64,000 bases of DNA from Limiplasma sp958448555. GTDB lineage: Bacteria > Bacillota > Clostridia > Christensenellales > Aristaeellaceae. A model generated the notes under the pieces. The model had not been told where the DNA came from. It did no database searches and worked only from the letters and a program-made list of their open reading frames with translations. Numbering within the stretch: position 1 is the stretch's first letter; each line of letters begins with the position of its first letter. Below, piece by piece: positions 41,942 through 50,442 of the stretch. The stretch lies in contig CAUDEL010000007.1 in NCBI GenBank assembly GCA_958448555.1, positions 1-64,000 on the forward strand, given 5' to 3'. The translations under genes were made by a program, and so were the position numbers.

Positions 41942-42234
41942 CCCTGACTCCCCCGCTGCCTGAGCAGCTCTTCCATGGTTCTGGTCAATTCCGCGTTGAC
42001 CTCGTCGCTGAGCCTGACCTCCAGCTGGCGGTCCAGCTGCCCCTGCTTGAGCGCACGGCGCAGGCAGTCCGCGTTATAGCAACAATATGCGCCACGCCCG
42101 GGCTTTTTGCCTGTCGGGTCCAGGCTGACCTCCCCCTGGGGCGAACGCACCGCGCGCAGGAGCTCCTTCTTGGGCTTCATCTCGCGGCACCCGACGCACA
42201 TGCGCATGGGAATCTTGCGCGGCTTTGGCGGCAC
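41938..42234 (-). CDS. rnpM: YlxR / RNase P modulator RnpM (DUF448)
   Basis: A 98-residue DUF448 protein. The signature 'RMCVGCREMKPKKELLRAVR' and 'GKKPGRGAYCCYNADCLRRA' are both present, with four cysteines in the usual positions. In Bacillus YlxR binds RNase P RNA and modulates its activity, hence RnpM. It sits between nusA and ylxQ. Confidence 0.93.
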   Translation of the reverse strand: MPPKPRKIPMRMCVGCREMKPKKELLRAVRSPQGEVSLDPTGKKPGRGAYCCYNADCLRRALKQGQLDRQLEVRLSDEVNAELTRTMEELLRQRGSQG

Positions 42235-42269
42235 GTTTCACAACTCCTTCTGTATGGCGTCCGCCGGGA

Positions 42270-43523
42270 TCAGAGGGTATCGTCCTCGTCAGGGTCCGTC
42301 TCCAGCGGAATGTCGCGCAGCTCGGGCAGGCCGGACTGGCGCAGCTCCTCCAGCGGCGCGGGCTCGTCATAGTAGGCCTGGAAGCCCATGGGCTCCTCGG
42401 GAGCGGGCTCCTCCATGGGCATGTCGAACATCTGCGCCGCCTGACTCTGGCTCTTGATGTCGATGCGCCAGCCGGTGAGCTTGGCGGCCAGGCGGGCGTT
42501 CTGGCCCTCCTTGCCGATGGCCAGGCTGAGCTGGTTGTCAGGCACGACCACGCGGCAGGCCTTTTCGTTCTCGGCCACGAAAACGCTGAGCACGTGCGCG
42601 GGATTGAGCGCGTTTGCAATAAACTCCGCGGGGTCAGGCGACCACTTGATGATGTCGATCTTCTCGTTTTTGAGCTCCGCAACGACCTTTTCCACGCGGT
42701 TGCCGCGCGGGCCGACACAGGCGCCCACGGGGTCGATGGTGACCTCGGTGGAGTGCACGGCCATCTTGGTGCGGCTGCCCGCCTCGCGGGCGATGGATTT
42801 GACCTGAACCACGCCGGCGGCGATCTCGGGCACCTCCATCTCAAAGAGGCGCTTGACCAGGCCGGGATGGATGCGGCTGACGCGCACCTGCGGGCCGCGC
42901 AGCATCTCGCGCCCTGTGCGGTTGACCTCCAGGACGTAGACCTTGATGTGGTCATCGATGTGGTATTCCTCGCCGGGCATCCATTCGCTGTCGGGCAAGA
43001 TGCCTTCCGTGCGGCCCAGCTCCACGTATACACCCTTGGGCTCCACGCGCTGGACGATGGCGGTGAGAATCTCGTTTTCCTTCTCGGAGTACTCGTCGTA
43101 GATCTTGCCCTGCTCCGCCTCACGGATGCGCTGCATGATGACCTGCTTGGCCGTCTGGGCCGCGGTGCGCAAAAAGCCGGTGGGGGTTACGTCGATCTCG
43201 GCGATGTCGCCCATGCGGTAGTCGGCGCGGATCTTGAGGGCGTCCTCCAGGGTGATCTGGTTGGCCGGGTCCTCGACCTCGTCGGTGATGGTCTTGCGCG
43301 CGAACACCTGCGCCACGCCGGTGGTGCGGTCAAGGGTCACGCTCAGATTCGTGGGCGCGTTCTCCTCGCGGGATACGTTTTTCTTGTACGCGGCCCTCAG
43401 CGCCTCCTCGATGGCGCTATAGAGCATTTCCTCGCTGATATCCTTTTCGCTGGCCAGCGCCTTGACCGCTGCGATGATTTCCGCCTGTCCGCCGCCCTGC
43501 TGGTTCTTTTTGATCGCTCTCAT
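42270..43523 (-). CDS. nusA: Transcription termination/antitermination factor NusA
   Basis: A 417-residue NusA of the short Gram-positive type: N-terminal RNAP-binding domain (1-130), S1 domain (about 140-205, 'ILTAIVQRVEPKGVYVELGR'), KH1 (about 235-300) and KH2 with 'LSLAIGKEGQNARLAAKLTG' near 350. It modulates pausing and intrinsic termination. The C-terminal ~45 residues are acidic (ending DPDEDDTL). AGGGG lies before the ATG. Confidence 0.97.
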   Translation of the reverse strand: MRAIKKNQQGGGQAEIIAAVKALASEKDISEEMLYSAIEEALRAAYKKNVSREENAPTNLSVTLDRTTGVAQVFARKTITDEVEDPANQITLEDALKIRADYRMGDIAEIDVTPTGFLRTAAQTAKQVIMQRIREAEQGKIYDEYSEKENEILTAIVQRVEPKGVYVELGRTEGILPDSEWMPGEEYHIDDHIKVYVLEVNRTGREMLRGPQVRVSRIHPGLVKRLFEMEVPEIAAGVVQVKSIAREAGSRTKMAVHSTEVTIDPVGACVGPRGNRVEKVVAELKNEKIDIIKWSPDPAEFIANALNPAHVLSVFVAENEKACRVVVPDNQLSLAIGKEGQNARLAAKLTGWRIDIKSQSQAAQMFDMPMEEPAPEEPMGFQAYYDEPAPLEELRQSGLPELRDIPLETDPDEDDTL

Positions 43524-43541
43524 GGTGTTCCCCTGCTTTCT

Positions 43542-44069
43542 CTATTCTTCATCGTCCACGGCGTCGAATTCGACGTCGGCAAAGTCATCCTCATCCAGCT
43601 CAATCACGGGCTTGATGATCGCCACATCCCGGCGCTGAAAAACCAGCGGCTGCTCCGCGGCGTCGGTGATGGTGACGGCAGCGTCGTCCATCTCTCTGAG
43701 CAGCCCGCGAAACGCTTTCGCCCCGTCCCGGGCGGCAAAAAGCCGCACCTCCACCAGCGCGCCGCGGTTTTTCTCAAAATCACGCCGGGTTTTAATCGGC
43801 CGGTCCGCGCCGGGGCTGGAAACCTCCATGATATCATACTCCACGTCCTCCAGCATGGGTTGGAGGCGCTTGTGGTAGCGTTCGCAGTCGTCCAGCGACA
43901 GGCCGCCTTCCCTGTCCACGTACACGCACAGGCACCTGCCGCGGCTCTCCTTCTGAAGCGTGACTTCCACCAGCTCCAGCCCCTGTTCATCGGCCACGGC
44001 CTGCGCGCGCCGCTCCACCTCGCGGATGGGAGATGTCCCGGCGCTGTGCGCGCCCCTGCTTTTCGCCAT
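43542..44069 (-). CDS. rimP: Ribosome maturation factor RimP
   Basis: A 175-residue RimP: 'ELVEVTLQKESRGRCLCVYV' and 'DREGGLSLDDCERYHKRLQP' followed by 'DIMEVSSPGADRPIK' match the N-terminal domain, with an SH3-like C-terminal domain ending in an acidic tail (DEDDFADVEFDAVDDEE). It is required for 30S assembly. It is the first gene of the large operon running to ribF. Confidence 0.95.
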   Translation of the reverse strand: MAKSRGAHSAGTSPIREVERRAQAVADEQGLELVEVTLQKESRGRCLCVYVDREGGLSLDDCERYHKRLQPMLEDVEYDIMEVSSPGADRPIKTRRDFEKNRGALVEVRLFAARDGAKAFRGLLREMDDAAVTITDAAEQPLVFQRRDVAIIKPVIELDEDDFADVEFDAVDDEE

Positions 44070-44338
44070 TGTTCCCTACCTCGTTCGTCCGTTACTCAAA
44101 AACCCGTTGCAAAAAAGCAATCAAAAAGAGCGGACGCTATCGCCCATGCCCTTCTTCCACGCCGCTTTTGCAACTGCAAAGCGAGGCCCGAAGGGACACG
44201 CCCTCCGGCGCCGCCGCACCCCGCAGGGATGCGCCGCATGAAAGAAAAGGAAAGCGATACCCACTCTTTACGAAAAACCCTTCTTTCTTCCCGGGTCCAA
44301 ATGCCTCCTGCAACAGCCCGCAACAGCAGGCAATAAGC
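44070..44338 (-). other. Long 5' leader of the rimP-nusA operon
   Basis: The sigma-A promoter at 44339-44367 lies about 270 nt upstream of rimP. The intervening leader has no credible ORF and several possible pairings, including TTGCAAAAGC (near 44170) with GCTTTTTTGCAA (near 44115). It does not match a riboswitch class I know. An autoregulatory leader is possible. Confidence 0.4.
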
Positions 44339-44367
44339 AGTATACCACAACGTTTTTGGAAATACAA
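44339..44367 (-). promoter_or_regulatory. Sigma-A promoter of the rimP operon
   Basis: On the minus strand TTGTAT (44362-44367), 17 nt, TATACT (44339-44344). Confidence 0.7.
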
Positions 44368-44404
44368 GCATTTTGCCGTATGTGGTGAAAAACTTGTCGC
44401 GGCC

Positions 44405-44434
44405 TTTACAGCCGCCGGGCGGCTGTGCTACACT
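44405..44434 (+). promoter_or_regulatory. Promoter of the radical SAM gene
   Basis: TTTACA (44405-44410), 18 nt, TACACT (44429-44434) with a TGC extension before the -10. A GC inverted repeat (GCCGCC/GGGCGGC) lies in the spacer. Confidence 0.5.
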
Positions 44435-44470
44435 TCCCTCAGCATTTTGCATGGAAAGGAGCGGCCCCAA

Positions 44471-45370
44471 ATGTCCCTGTGCAACCTCTGTCCCCGCCGG
44501 TGCGGCGCGGAGCGCACCGAAACCAGCGGCAATGGCTTTTGCCGCATGGGCACCCTGCCCGTGGTGGCCCGCGCGGCGGCCCATCTGTGGGAGGAGCCCT
44601 GCATCAGCGGCACGCGGGGCAGCGGCACGGTGTTTTTCAGCGGCTGCCCGCTTGGCTGCGTATTCTGCCAGAACGAATCCATCAGCCATCACCGGCTCGG
44701 CCAGGCCATGGACGCCCACGCGCTGAGCGAGCTGTTTGCGCGTGTGGAGGCGCTGGGCGTACACAACCTCAACCTCGTCACGCCCACGCATTTCGCCCCG
44801 GTGATTTTCGAGGCGCTCAGCCTGCGCAGGCCGGGGATTCCCGTGGTGTGGAACAGCAGCGGCTACGAAACGGTGGAGATGGTCCGCCAGGCAGCCGCTC
44901 TGGTGGACATCTTCCTGCCGGACCTCAAGTATTTCAGCGCCGAAACCGCCGCCCGGCTCGCCGGCGCTCCGGATTACTTTCCCGTGGCGATGGCCGCCAT
45001 CCGCGCCATGTGCGAGGCCACGGGCGCGCCCGTCTATGATGCCGACGGGCTGATGAAGCGCGGCACGCTGGTGCGCCACCTGATTCTCCCCCTGCGCACG
45101 TCCGAGAGCCTGCGCATCCTGGACGCCATCGCCTCGGATTTGCCGCCGGGCACGCCGGTGAGCCTGATGCGGCAGTACACGCCCATGAACGGCGTGAGCC
45201 TTCCCGGCCTGGACCGCCGGCTGACCGTGCGCGAATACGCGCGGGTGCGCGACCACATGCTCGCTCTGGGGCTGGAGGGCTACCTGCAAAGCCGCGAATC
45301 AGCCGACGCCGCCTTTACGCCCGACTTCACGGACGAGGAGAGCGTGCGCCTCTTTCCTGCGAAGAATTGA
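44471..45370 (+). CDS. PflX-like radical SAM protein (PFL-activase family)
   Basis: A 299-residue radical SAM protein of the COG1313 (PflX) group. The cluster motif is 'CPLGCVFCQN' near residue 60 (CxxxCxxC). An N-terminal cysteine set ('CNLCPRRCGAERTE' and 'GFCRM') may hold a second Fe-S cluster. Relatives activate glycyl-radical enzymes, but the PflX group has no firmly assigned target. No glycyl-radical enzyme gene is nearby. AAAGGAG precedes the ATG at 44471. Confidence 0.88.
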   Translation: MSLCNLCPRRCGAERTETSGNGFCRMGTLPVVARAAAHLWEEPCISGTRGSGTVFFSGCPLGCVFCQNESISHHRLGQAMDAHALSELFARVEALGVHNLNLVTPTHFAPVIFEALSLRRPGIPVVWNSSGYETVEMVRQAAALVDIFLPDLKYFSAETAARLAGAPDYFPVAMAAIRAMCEATGAPVYDADGLMKRGTLVRHLILPLRTSESLRILDAIASDLPPGTPVSLMRQYTPMNGVSLPGLDRRLTVREYARVRDHMLALGLEGYLQSRESADAAFTPDFTDEESVRLFPAKN

Positions 45371-45390
45371 AATTTTTCGCAATTTGGGGG

Positions 45391-45418
45391 TTGACATTCA
45401 GGCATAATCGAGTATAAT
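45391..45418 (+). promoter_or_regulatory. Sigma-A promoter of tRNA-Lys
   Basis: A perfect TTGACA (45391-45396), 16 nt, perfect TATAAT (45413-45418), 55 nt before the tRNA. Confidence 0.85.
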
Positions 45419-45473
45419 AATCTTCGCTGGTTGCGATAGCGCCTTGAAAACGGGGCGTCCGCCCGGCAGAGAT

Positions 45474-45549
45474 GCACCATTAGCTCAGTTGGTAGAGCAC
45501 CTGACTCTTAATCAGGGTGTCCAGGGTTCGAGCCCCTGATGGTGTACCA
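45474..45549 (+). tRNA. tRNA-Lys (anticodon CTT)
   Basis: A 76-nt cloverleaf with encoded CCA. The acceptor stem GCACCAT pairs with ATGGTGT (one G-T pair), the anticodon arm is CCTGA-ctCTTaa-TCAGG, and the T arm contains GGTTCGAGCCC. It reads AAG. Prophage genes start about 115 nt downstream, so its 3' end is the likely attB. Confidence 0.97.
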
Positions 45550-45587
45550 ATGAAACCCGCAATCCATAAAGGATTGCGGGTTTCATT
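45549..45587. repeat. 17-bp perfect inverted repeat after tRNA-Lys
   Basis: A 17-bp stem (45549-45565 and 45571-45587) with a 5-nt loop begins in the last base of the tRNA. It may end tRNA transcription, although no T tract follows, and it lies at the presumed prophage junction. Confidence 0.7.
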
Positions 45588-45664
45588 GCTCCAAAAATAT
45601 TCCGTTTTTATGTCCGAAAAAACCGTCTATTGCCAATATAAAGTAGTCAAAACGGTAGTCGGAT

Positions 45665-46108
45665 TCAGCATGTCATTATTTCGCTCTTTTTTTCTTTTTC
45701 CCCCGACGCCATCTGATCAATATCCAGCTGCTTCCACGCGGCCTTGAGCGCGTCGATCACCTGCTGACTGTCTGTGTAGAAACCACGCTCTGCCATCTTT
45801 TCCAGCGCCAGTTTCCACTTGTCCTCCCCGCAGTACCGCCCCAGCAGCGCTTCCACGGCCTCTACTACAATTTTTGCCGCGTCGGTCAAATCACGCTGCT
45901 CAAGCCACGGGCGTACATACTTTACCCATACGCGCCCCAGCAGCGCCGACGCTGCCGTGCCAATCACCCCGATCACGGCCACCACCAGCGCCGTCCAGTC
46001 GATTCCCGGGGCAGAAGCAGCTACGCCCGCCGCCCCTTCCGCCATGGCCAGCGCCGGAAGCAGCGCCAGCGCCGTCAGCAGGCATGCCCAACAAAGCATT
46101 TTCTTCAT
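45665..46108 (-). CDS. Phage holin, LLH-type
   Basis: A 147-residue protein with an N-terminal signal-like segment (1-22), a second hydrophobic segment (about 38-58, 'WTALVVAVIGVIGTAASAL') and a charged helical C-terminal part ('DAAKIVVEAVEALLGRY'), the layout of LL-H-type holins. It should permeabilise the membrane at lysis. It overlaps the upstream membrane-protein gene by 4 nt and is the last prophage gene before the tRNA. Confidence 0.7.
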   Translation of the reverse strand: MKKMLCWACLLTALALLPALAMAEGAAGVAASAPGIDWTALVVAVIGVIGTAASALLGRVWVKYVRPWLEQRDLTDAAKIVVEAVEALLGRYCGEDKWKLALEKMAERGFYTDSQQVIDALKAAWKQLDIDQMASGEKEKKSEIMTC

Positions 46109-46530
46109 AGTATCTCCTCACTTTCTTCTCTTTGTGGCGGCTTGTCCGCAAGCCGCAAGATTTCTTCTTCGTAGTGTTCCGATAAATGATTTCGCCCGCG
46201 GGCCCGATAGGATGCGTGCATCTTGCACAGCATTTCCTTCTTTGCTCCGGGACACCACCCGCGCGAGGTGTAGAAGTCCTGCGCCTGGCTAAGCCTTTCA
46301 TATTGAAGATCCCCGATATCATCAGACAGGCCGTCCAGCACCGCGGCGATCTTCTCAAGCGATTGACGCAGTTCTGTTCGGAAGGCTTTCTGTTCTTTAA
46401 GGGCTTTTTCTTTTTCCGCCTTTCTGACTTTCAGCCGGCGTTTTATCGGATTAAAAAAAACAAGTCCCAGCAGGGCAAGGATCGCGGATATGGATGCGGC
46501 CGCCTCTCCGGCATTGTCCAAAAACTGCAT
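46105..46530 (-). CDS. Phage lysis-region membrane protein
   Basis: A 141-residue protein with one transmembrane segment (about 13-30), a coiled-coil stretch ('RKAEKEKALKEQKAFRTELR') and a C-terminal domain with 'YTSRGWCPGAKKEMLCKMHA'. This kind of protein occurs beside holins in many Gram-positive siphophages; function is unproven. The ATG at 46530 has AAGGAGGTGA upstream. Confidence 0.6.
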   Translation of the reverse strand: MQFLDNAGEAAASISAILALLGLVFFNPIKRRLKVRKAEKEKALKEQKAFRTELRQSLEKIAAVLDGLSDDIGDLQYERLSQAQDFYTSRGWCPGAKKEMLCKMHASYRARGRNHLSEHYEEEILRLADKPPQREESEEIL

Positions 46531-46553
46531 AGTCGTCACCTCCTTCCCATGGA

Positions 46554-47402
46554 TCAGCCATTAGTTACAGCATCCAGCACCGCATCCAGTGTCCGCTGAA
46601 TCCCCTCCAGCCGTTCCAGCATTTCCGTCTCAAACGTCTCGCCCGATGGCTCGTCCTGTCCGCTTTCCGGCGTATTCTCCGCGTCCTCAAACGCCAGAAA
46701 CTTCGTCATCATATAGCCAACCTTCCCGCCAGGCAACCGCACCTGCGCCCACCCCTGCGCGTCCTGCATCACCTCCACCGCTGTGCCCACAGGCACCTTG
46801 GCCAGATAGGGCTTGTCTGTCGATGGGGTAGACCGCAGCTTCACCGGGTTCTCGTCCTCGCTCACGACCACCGCACGCCGCGTCTCCATGGATGTATCGC
46901 CTCCCCCCGGGCTATCTGTGTCCGCGGCATACGTCACCAACGCGCACGGCCCGGCATACCGCCAGTCGCCCTGACGCGAATCCACCGTCACGCCGTCCAC
47001 GCCGCCGCCTTTGGTGCAATGGGTGATGGCCAGCGGTTCCACACCGGTGACTATGCCAACGTGGTAATAGTCCATCACATCGCCGGTATATGCGGCGCCG
47101 CCGGCCTGGTACTTGTCCGGCAGAGCATACCCCGCATCCAGCGGACCTCTCGCTTTGAACACCAGCCAACCCGGCTCAAGGTCCGCTGCGTCGACCTGTC
47201 GGAAAAGTCCGTCCACAGCAAACCGCGCCGCATAGTTACTGCCGTGCGTGCCTGTCCATCTGCCACCGGCGCGACGGATAGCACCTATGATAAGTCCGAT
47301 GCAGTCACAGGTCCCGTCTGATCCGTCCCCGCCCTCGCGATAGGTCGGGGCTTCCGATTTGATCTTCGCCACCCCGCGCAGAAAAGCCTCAAGTGTCACC
47401 AT
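46554..47402 (-). CDS. NlpC/P60 endolysin with SH3 domain
   Basis: A 282-residue lysin. Residues 1-150 are an NlpC/P60-type peptidase with the catalytic Cys in 'GTCDCIGLIIGAIRRAGG' and a His in 'YYHVGIVTG'. An SH3-like wall-binding domain follows (about 170-225, 'VKLRSTPSTDKPYLAKVPVG'), then an acidic helical tail. It probably cleaves peptide cross-links in host peptidoglycan. GGGAGG precedes the ATG at 47402, which lies inside the end of the upstream gene. Confidence 0.85.
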   Translation of the reverse strand: MVTLEAFLRGVAKIKSEAPTYREGGDGSDGTCDCIGLIIGAIRRAGGRWTGTHGSNYAARFAVDGLFRQVDAADLEPGWLVFKARGPLDAGYALPDKYQAGGAAYTGDVMDYYHVGIVTGVEPLAITHCTKGGGVDGVTVDSRQGDWRYAGPCALVTYAADTDSPGGGDTSMETRRAVVVSEDENPVKLRSTPSTDKPYLAKVPVGTAVEVMQDAQGWAQVRLPGGKVGYMMTKFLAFEDAENTPESGQDEPSGETFETEMLERLEGIQRTLDAVLDAVTNG

Positions 47403-47883
47403 CGCCTTCGACCTCCCAGCCGTAGACACCGGGCTCCCACACGTTGCTGTCCACGGTGGAAACATAGTGTTTTTCGTTGTGGCTCACCTTGTCGCCGGTG
47501 TTGTAGGCGTCATGCGCGCCGATGGGCTGGCTCCATGCGGGCCATTCCTCGGTGGGGTCGCCCGCAACGGCCCACAGGGATGCGGACACGTCGGGCGTCC
47601 AGTCGGCCTGCGACGTGTGCGCCTGCACGCACTTGTACAGCTTGACGTCCTCGCCCTGCCCGTAGGTGCGCAGGTTGCCCACCGTGTAGGCTACTTCCGG
47701 CTGCCAAGGTGCGAAAACATCCATGTGTTCGCTGGCGGTGATTTCATCCACCGTGCCGCTCTCGGCCATGACCACAAAGGCGATGGCCGACGTGGCTTGC
47801 AATCCGGGCAGGGCGGCGTTCTGCTGCTCCGCGCGGGCCTCGGCTCTGGCCAGCCGGAGTTCATTGCTGATTTTGATTCCCAT
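47389..47883 (-). CDS. CBM5/12-like carbohydrate-binding phage protein
   Basis: A 164-residue protein. The N-terminal half is helical; the second half contains two aromatic-rich modules like chitin-binding CBM5/12 domains ('WQPEVAYTVGNLRTYGQG' with 'YKCVQAHTSQADWTP', and 'YNTGDKVSHNEKHYVS' with 'NVWEPGVYGWE'). Probably part of the tail tip or released with it to bind surface glycans. Confidence 0.7.
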   Translation of the reverse strand: MGIKISNELRLARAEARAEQQNAALPGLQATSAIAFVVMAESGTVDEITASEHMDVFAPWQPEVAYTVGNLRTYGQGEDVKLYKCVQAHTSQADWTPDVSASLWAVAGDPTEEWPAWSQPIGAHDAYNTGDKVSHNEKHYVSTVDSNVWEPGVYGWEVEGDGDT

Positions 47884-47900
47884 GTTTTTATCCTCCAGAA

Positions 47901-49052
47901 TTAATAGATAACGCAAGCCGCCGCCACCGCGATGCCGTTGTACGCGAGGCCGTTGTTCAACGCTCCCGACGGCGTGACGTTGCGCACGAGGTTGCTGATC
48001 CCCGGGTAAGGCGAGCGGAGCCACCAGTCACGGGCGGTAGTTGGCGCTGCAATGTCATACTTAATGCGGTCGGTGTCCGTCGCGCCGTTGAAAAACTCCA
48101 TCACGCTGCCCTCGGCCACTGTGTCGTTATTGCCAAGGCCCACCTCGGCCATGCTGGGCAGGAAAAATCTGTCGCGTGTGGTATAACTGCCCCCCGTGGT
48201 GCCGTCGGCCTCAAACACGGTGTTTCGCGCGGTCGTCAGGTCTACAAGGCCCAAAGCGTTGACAAAATCATTGTCAAAGCCCGCAAGAAAGCCCGGCTGA
48301 TTGGCATAGCTCGGCGGCCTGTCGAATATGGTCTGCGGGTGCCACCACTCGTTCGCAGGTGCCGCGCTGTTGAGCCATTGGCGCACGGCACTTTCTTTCC
48401 AGTTGTTGCTGCCGTAGCGGATGCGGTGGCTGTGGTTCATGTTGGCGCTCGTGCCGTCAGCCGTGCCCAAGTTAGTACCGCCGCTTCCCTCGGCCACAGA
48501 AACGCTTTCAATGGGAGTCGTGCTCTCGCGGCTGGCGTAGCTGCTAATCTTGGTGGTCGTCGCCTGCGTGTTCTGCGCCCAAGGGAACATAAGCACGCCG
48601 CCAGCGGGCACGGGTTGACTGAGGACAAATTGAAGCGTTTTCCCGCCGCCATAGGTGGTATCATAGTCGGCCAGAAGGGTGAAATGATAGGTTCCGGCTG
48701 CCAGCGCCGTGGCGCAATAGTACAGCGCCTCCGTGTTGTCCACCATGCGCCCGTTAATGCAGGCGTGCATCATCAGCGTCATGGTCGGGGCGTCTGCGCT
48801 GCCCGGGGCTTTGTGATGATTGTGGGCCGTCACATCGAAAATAACCTCGCCCAGCGTTGCGTGGGTTGCGACAAGTTGCGACCCTACGGGAAAAGCCTGT
48901 TGCCCGAATCCCTGCGCCACGATTTGCTTTACATCTTGGAACGATTCGACGGGCGCCGCCGCACCGGCCTGAGCAACCGCAATGATGTGAAGGGAGCTGG
49001 CGATGTCTCGCATTGTGCTTTCTCTTGGAATGTTGATCGTTTCTCCGGCCAT
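47901..49052 (-). CDS. Tail fibre protein with DUF6273-like C-terminus
   Basis: A 383-residue protein. Residues 1-200 carry a strand-rich head; the C-terminal ~180 residues match the DUF6273-like, C-type-lectin-like pattern: 'SAVRQWLNSAAPANEWW', 'FDRPPSYANQPGFLAGFD', 'DRFFLPSMAEVGLGNN', 'WWLRSPYP' and a terminal AACVIY. This fold displays variable loops on phage receptor-binding proteins. The last 35 codons contain several AAC codons, as in diversity-generating systems, but no reverse transcriptase is seen. AAAGGAGG precedes the ATG. Confidence 0.7.
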   Translation of the reverse strand: MAGETINIPRESTMRDIASSLHIIAVAQAGAAAPVESFQDVKQIVAQGFGQQAFPVGSQLVATHATLGEVIFDVTAHNHHKAPGSADAPTMTLMMHACINGRMVDNTEALYYCATALAAGTYHFTLLADYDTTYGGGKTLQFVLSQPVPAGGVLMFPWAQNTQATTTKISSYASRESTTPIESVSVAEGSGGTNLGTADGTSANMNHSHRIRYGSNNWKESAVRQWLNSAAPANEWWHPQTIFDRPPSYANQPGFLAGFDNDFVNALGLVDLTTARNTVFEADGTTGGSYTTRDRFFLPSMAEVGLGNNDTVAEGSVMEFFNGATDTDRIKYDIAAPTTARDWWLRSPYPGISNLVRNVTPSGALNNGLAYNGIAVAAACVIY

Positions 49053-49066
49053 CTCTTTTTCCTCCT

Positions 49067-50173
49067 TTATCCCTGTGAAGATTCGTATGTGACGTCAAGC
49101 CCTCCGTCGTCTGCGTTGAGCGTGAGTGAAAATCCGCCCAGCGTTTGCTGCACAGACTGCGAATTGGCGCCCCCCATCGGAATGTTTTGCCCCGTCAAAA
49201 ATACGTTCCCGTTTGCGTCTGGGGAAACGCTGTTTACAAAGTTGACAGACCCGGATCCCGACGCGCCGCGCCAGTTGGTGGCGTAGGCCCACAGCGCGGT
49301 TGATGCGTCGCCGCCCTGCGTGCAGGTATACACGTTGCCGATATTGGCATTGTCGGTTCCCGTGTACAGGTACAAATCGCCCGCCAGAGCGGACGCAATG
49401 CCCGTGGCATATGCCGTGGGCGTGGTGCTGGTGCCTGTGATCGCGCTGCCCTGATACGCAGTGATACCGCGCACGCCCTGAACACCCTGAATGCCCTGAG
49501 GTACGCCTAATTCAATTTTCCACGCTCCGTCCACCAGTTTTGCCTCACCCTTCGCCGGCTGGTCTGGCGCAAGCGTGGTGGCAGAAGCTGTTAGCCCATT
49601 CAGGGCTGATGCCGCTGCATTGGCGTTCGACGCCGCCGTGTTCGCTGCACCCGCCGCGGTATTGGCGGAGCCTGCCGCTGTGTTGGCGTTCTGCGCGGCG
49701 ACGTTCGCTCCGGAAGTCGCATTTTCTGCCTGCTGCAGGGCGTCCTCAAGCTCTTTCATGATCCGCTCAAGGTCATCATAGCTCGGTATGGTCCCGCTTG
49801 GGTCGATGATCGGGCCCTCTCCGTCGCTCTCCACATATCCGGCCAGCCGCAGTACCGTCCGCTTCTCTTCCGGCCCCGTTAGCTTCATCACCGCGGCGTA
49901 CGGCCCCGGCACACTGTAGCACTCCGCCTGCAGCGTCACCTTTGCCACGTTCCCGGCCACGGTTCCAGGGCACCGCACCTTCACCCCGTCTTTCCGCCCC
50001 AGGTACAGCACCGCACTGTACCCATCAAGATTCAGCGGAGCATCACCGTCCACCATCGTCAGCTCGATCACGTTCGCCCGGTCGTCCCCCTGCATCATCA
50101 GGGTCACGGGCATGTGCGTCACAAGTGGCGCGTTCACGTCCGTCCTGAATGCCAGCGTCATCGCCACACTCAT
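49067..50173 (-). CDS. BppU-like baseplate upper / tail fibre protein
   Basis: A 368-residue protein. Residues 1-130 match the N-terminal domain of BppU-type proteins ('DDRANVIELTMVDGDAPLNL', 'YSAVLYLGRKDG'). About 145-195 is an Ala/Asn-rich helical repeat (NTAAGSANTAAGAANTAAS), and a collagen-like 'GVPQGIQGVQGVRG' follows, then a Gly/Ser-rich tip. Such proteins link the tail tip to the receptor-binding protein. The stop overlaps none of the next gene; 14 nt separate them. Confidence 0.75.
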   Translation of the reverse strand: MSVAMTLAFRTDVNAPLVTHMPVTLMMQGDDRANVIELTMVDGDAPLNLDGYSAVLYLGRKDGVKVRCPGTVAGNVAKVTLQAECYSVPGPYAAVMKLTGPEEKRTVLRLAGYVESDGEGPIIDPSGTIPSYDDLERIMKELEDALQQAENATSGANVAAQNANTAAGSANTAAGAANTAASNANAAASALNGLTASATTLAPDQPAKGEAKLVDGAWKIELGVPQGIQGVQGVRGITAYQGSAITGTSTTPTAYATGIASALAGDLYLYTGTDNANIGNVYTCTQGGDASTALWAYATNWRGASGSGSVNFVNSVSPDANGNVFLTGQNIPMGGANSQSVQQTLGGFSLTLNADDGGLDVTYESSQG

Positions 50174-50442
50174 CTTTCGACCGCCTCCATCTCCAGCGTA
50201 ATCAGCACCGTTCCGTTATCCATCCTCGCCGCCGACATCAGCCGCATCGGCCCCTGATATTCCCTGTCAGGCTGCCCGGCAGGTCCGCTGGTTTTGGCCC
50301 AATCAATCCCGTCAAGTTCGGTGATCAGATCTACCAGCGGCTTTTTTTCTTCCATTTGCACGATCATTTCCCGGCTATGGGTCAACCTCAGTCCGGCCCA
50401 GAAAACTTCATACTCAAGGTTTTTGCTGGTCGTCAGCTTCAT
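50170..50442 (-). CDS. Small phage tail-region protein
   Basis: A 90-residue, mixed strand/helix protein (MKLTTSKNLEYEVFWAGL...) without a recognised family. AGGAGG lies before the ATG at 50442, inside the end of the upstream small gene. It overlaps the BppU-like gene by 4 nt. Genes of this size between tail spike and fibre are often tail-tip accessory proteins. Confidence 0.6.
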   Translation of the reverse strand: MKLTTSKNLEYEVFWAGLRLTHSREMIVQMEEKKPLVDLITELDGIDWAKTSGPAGQPDREYQGPMRLMSAARMDNGTVLITLEMEAVER

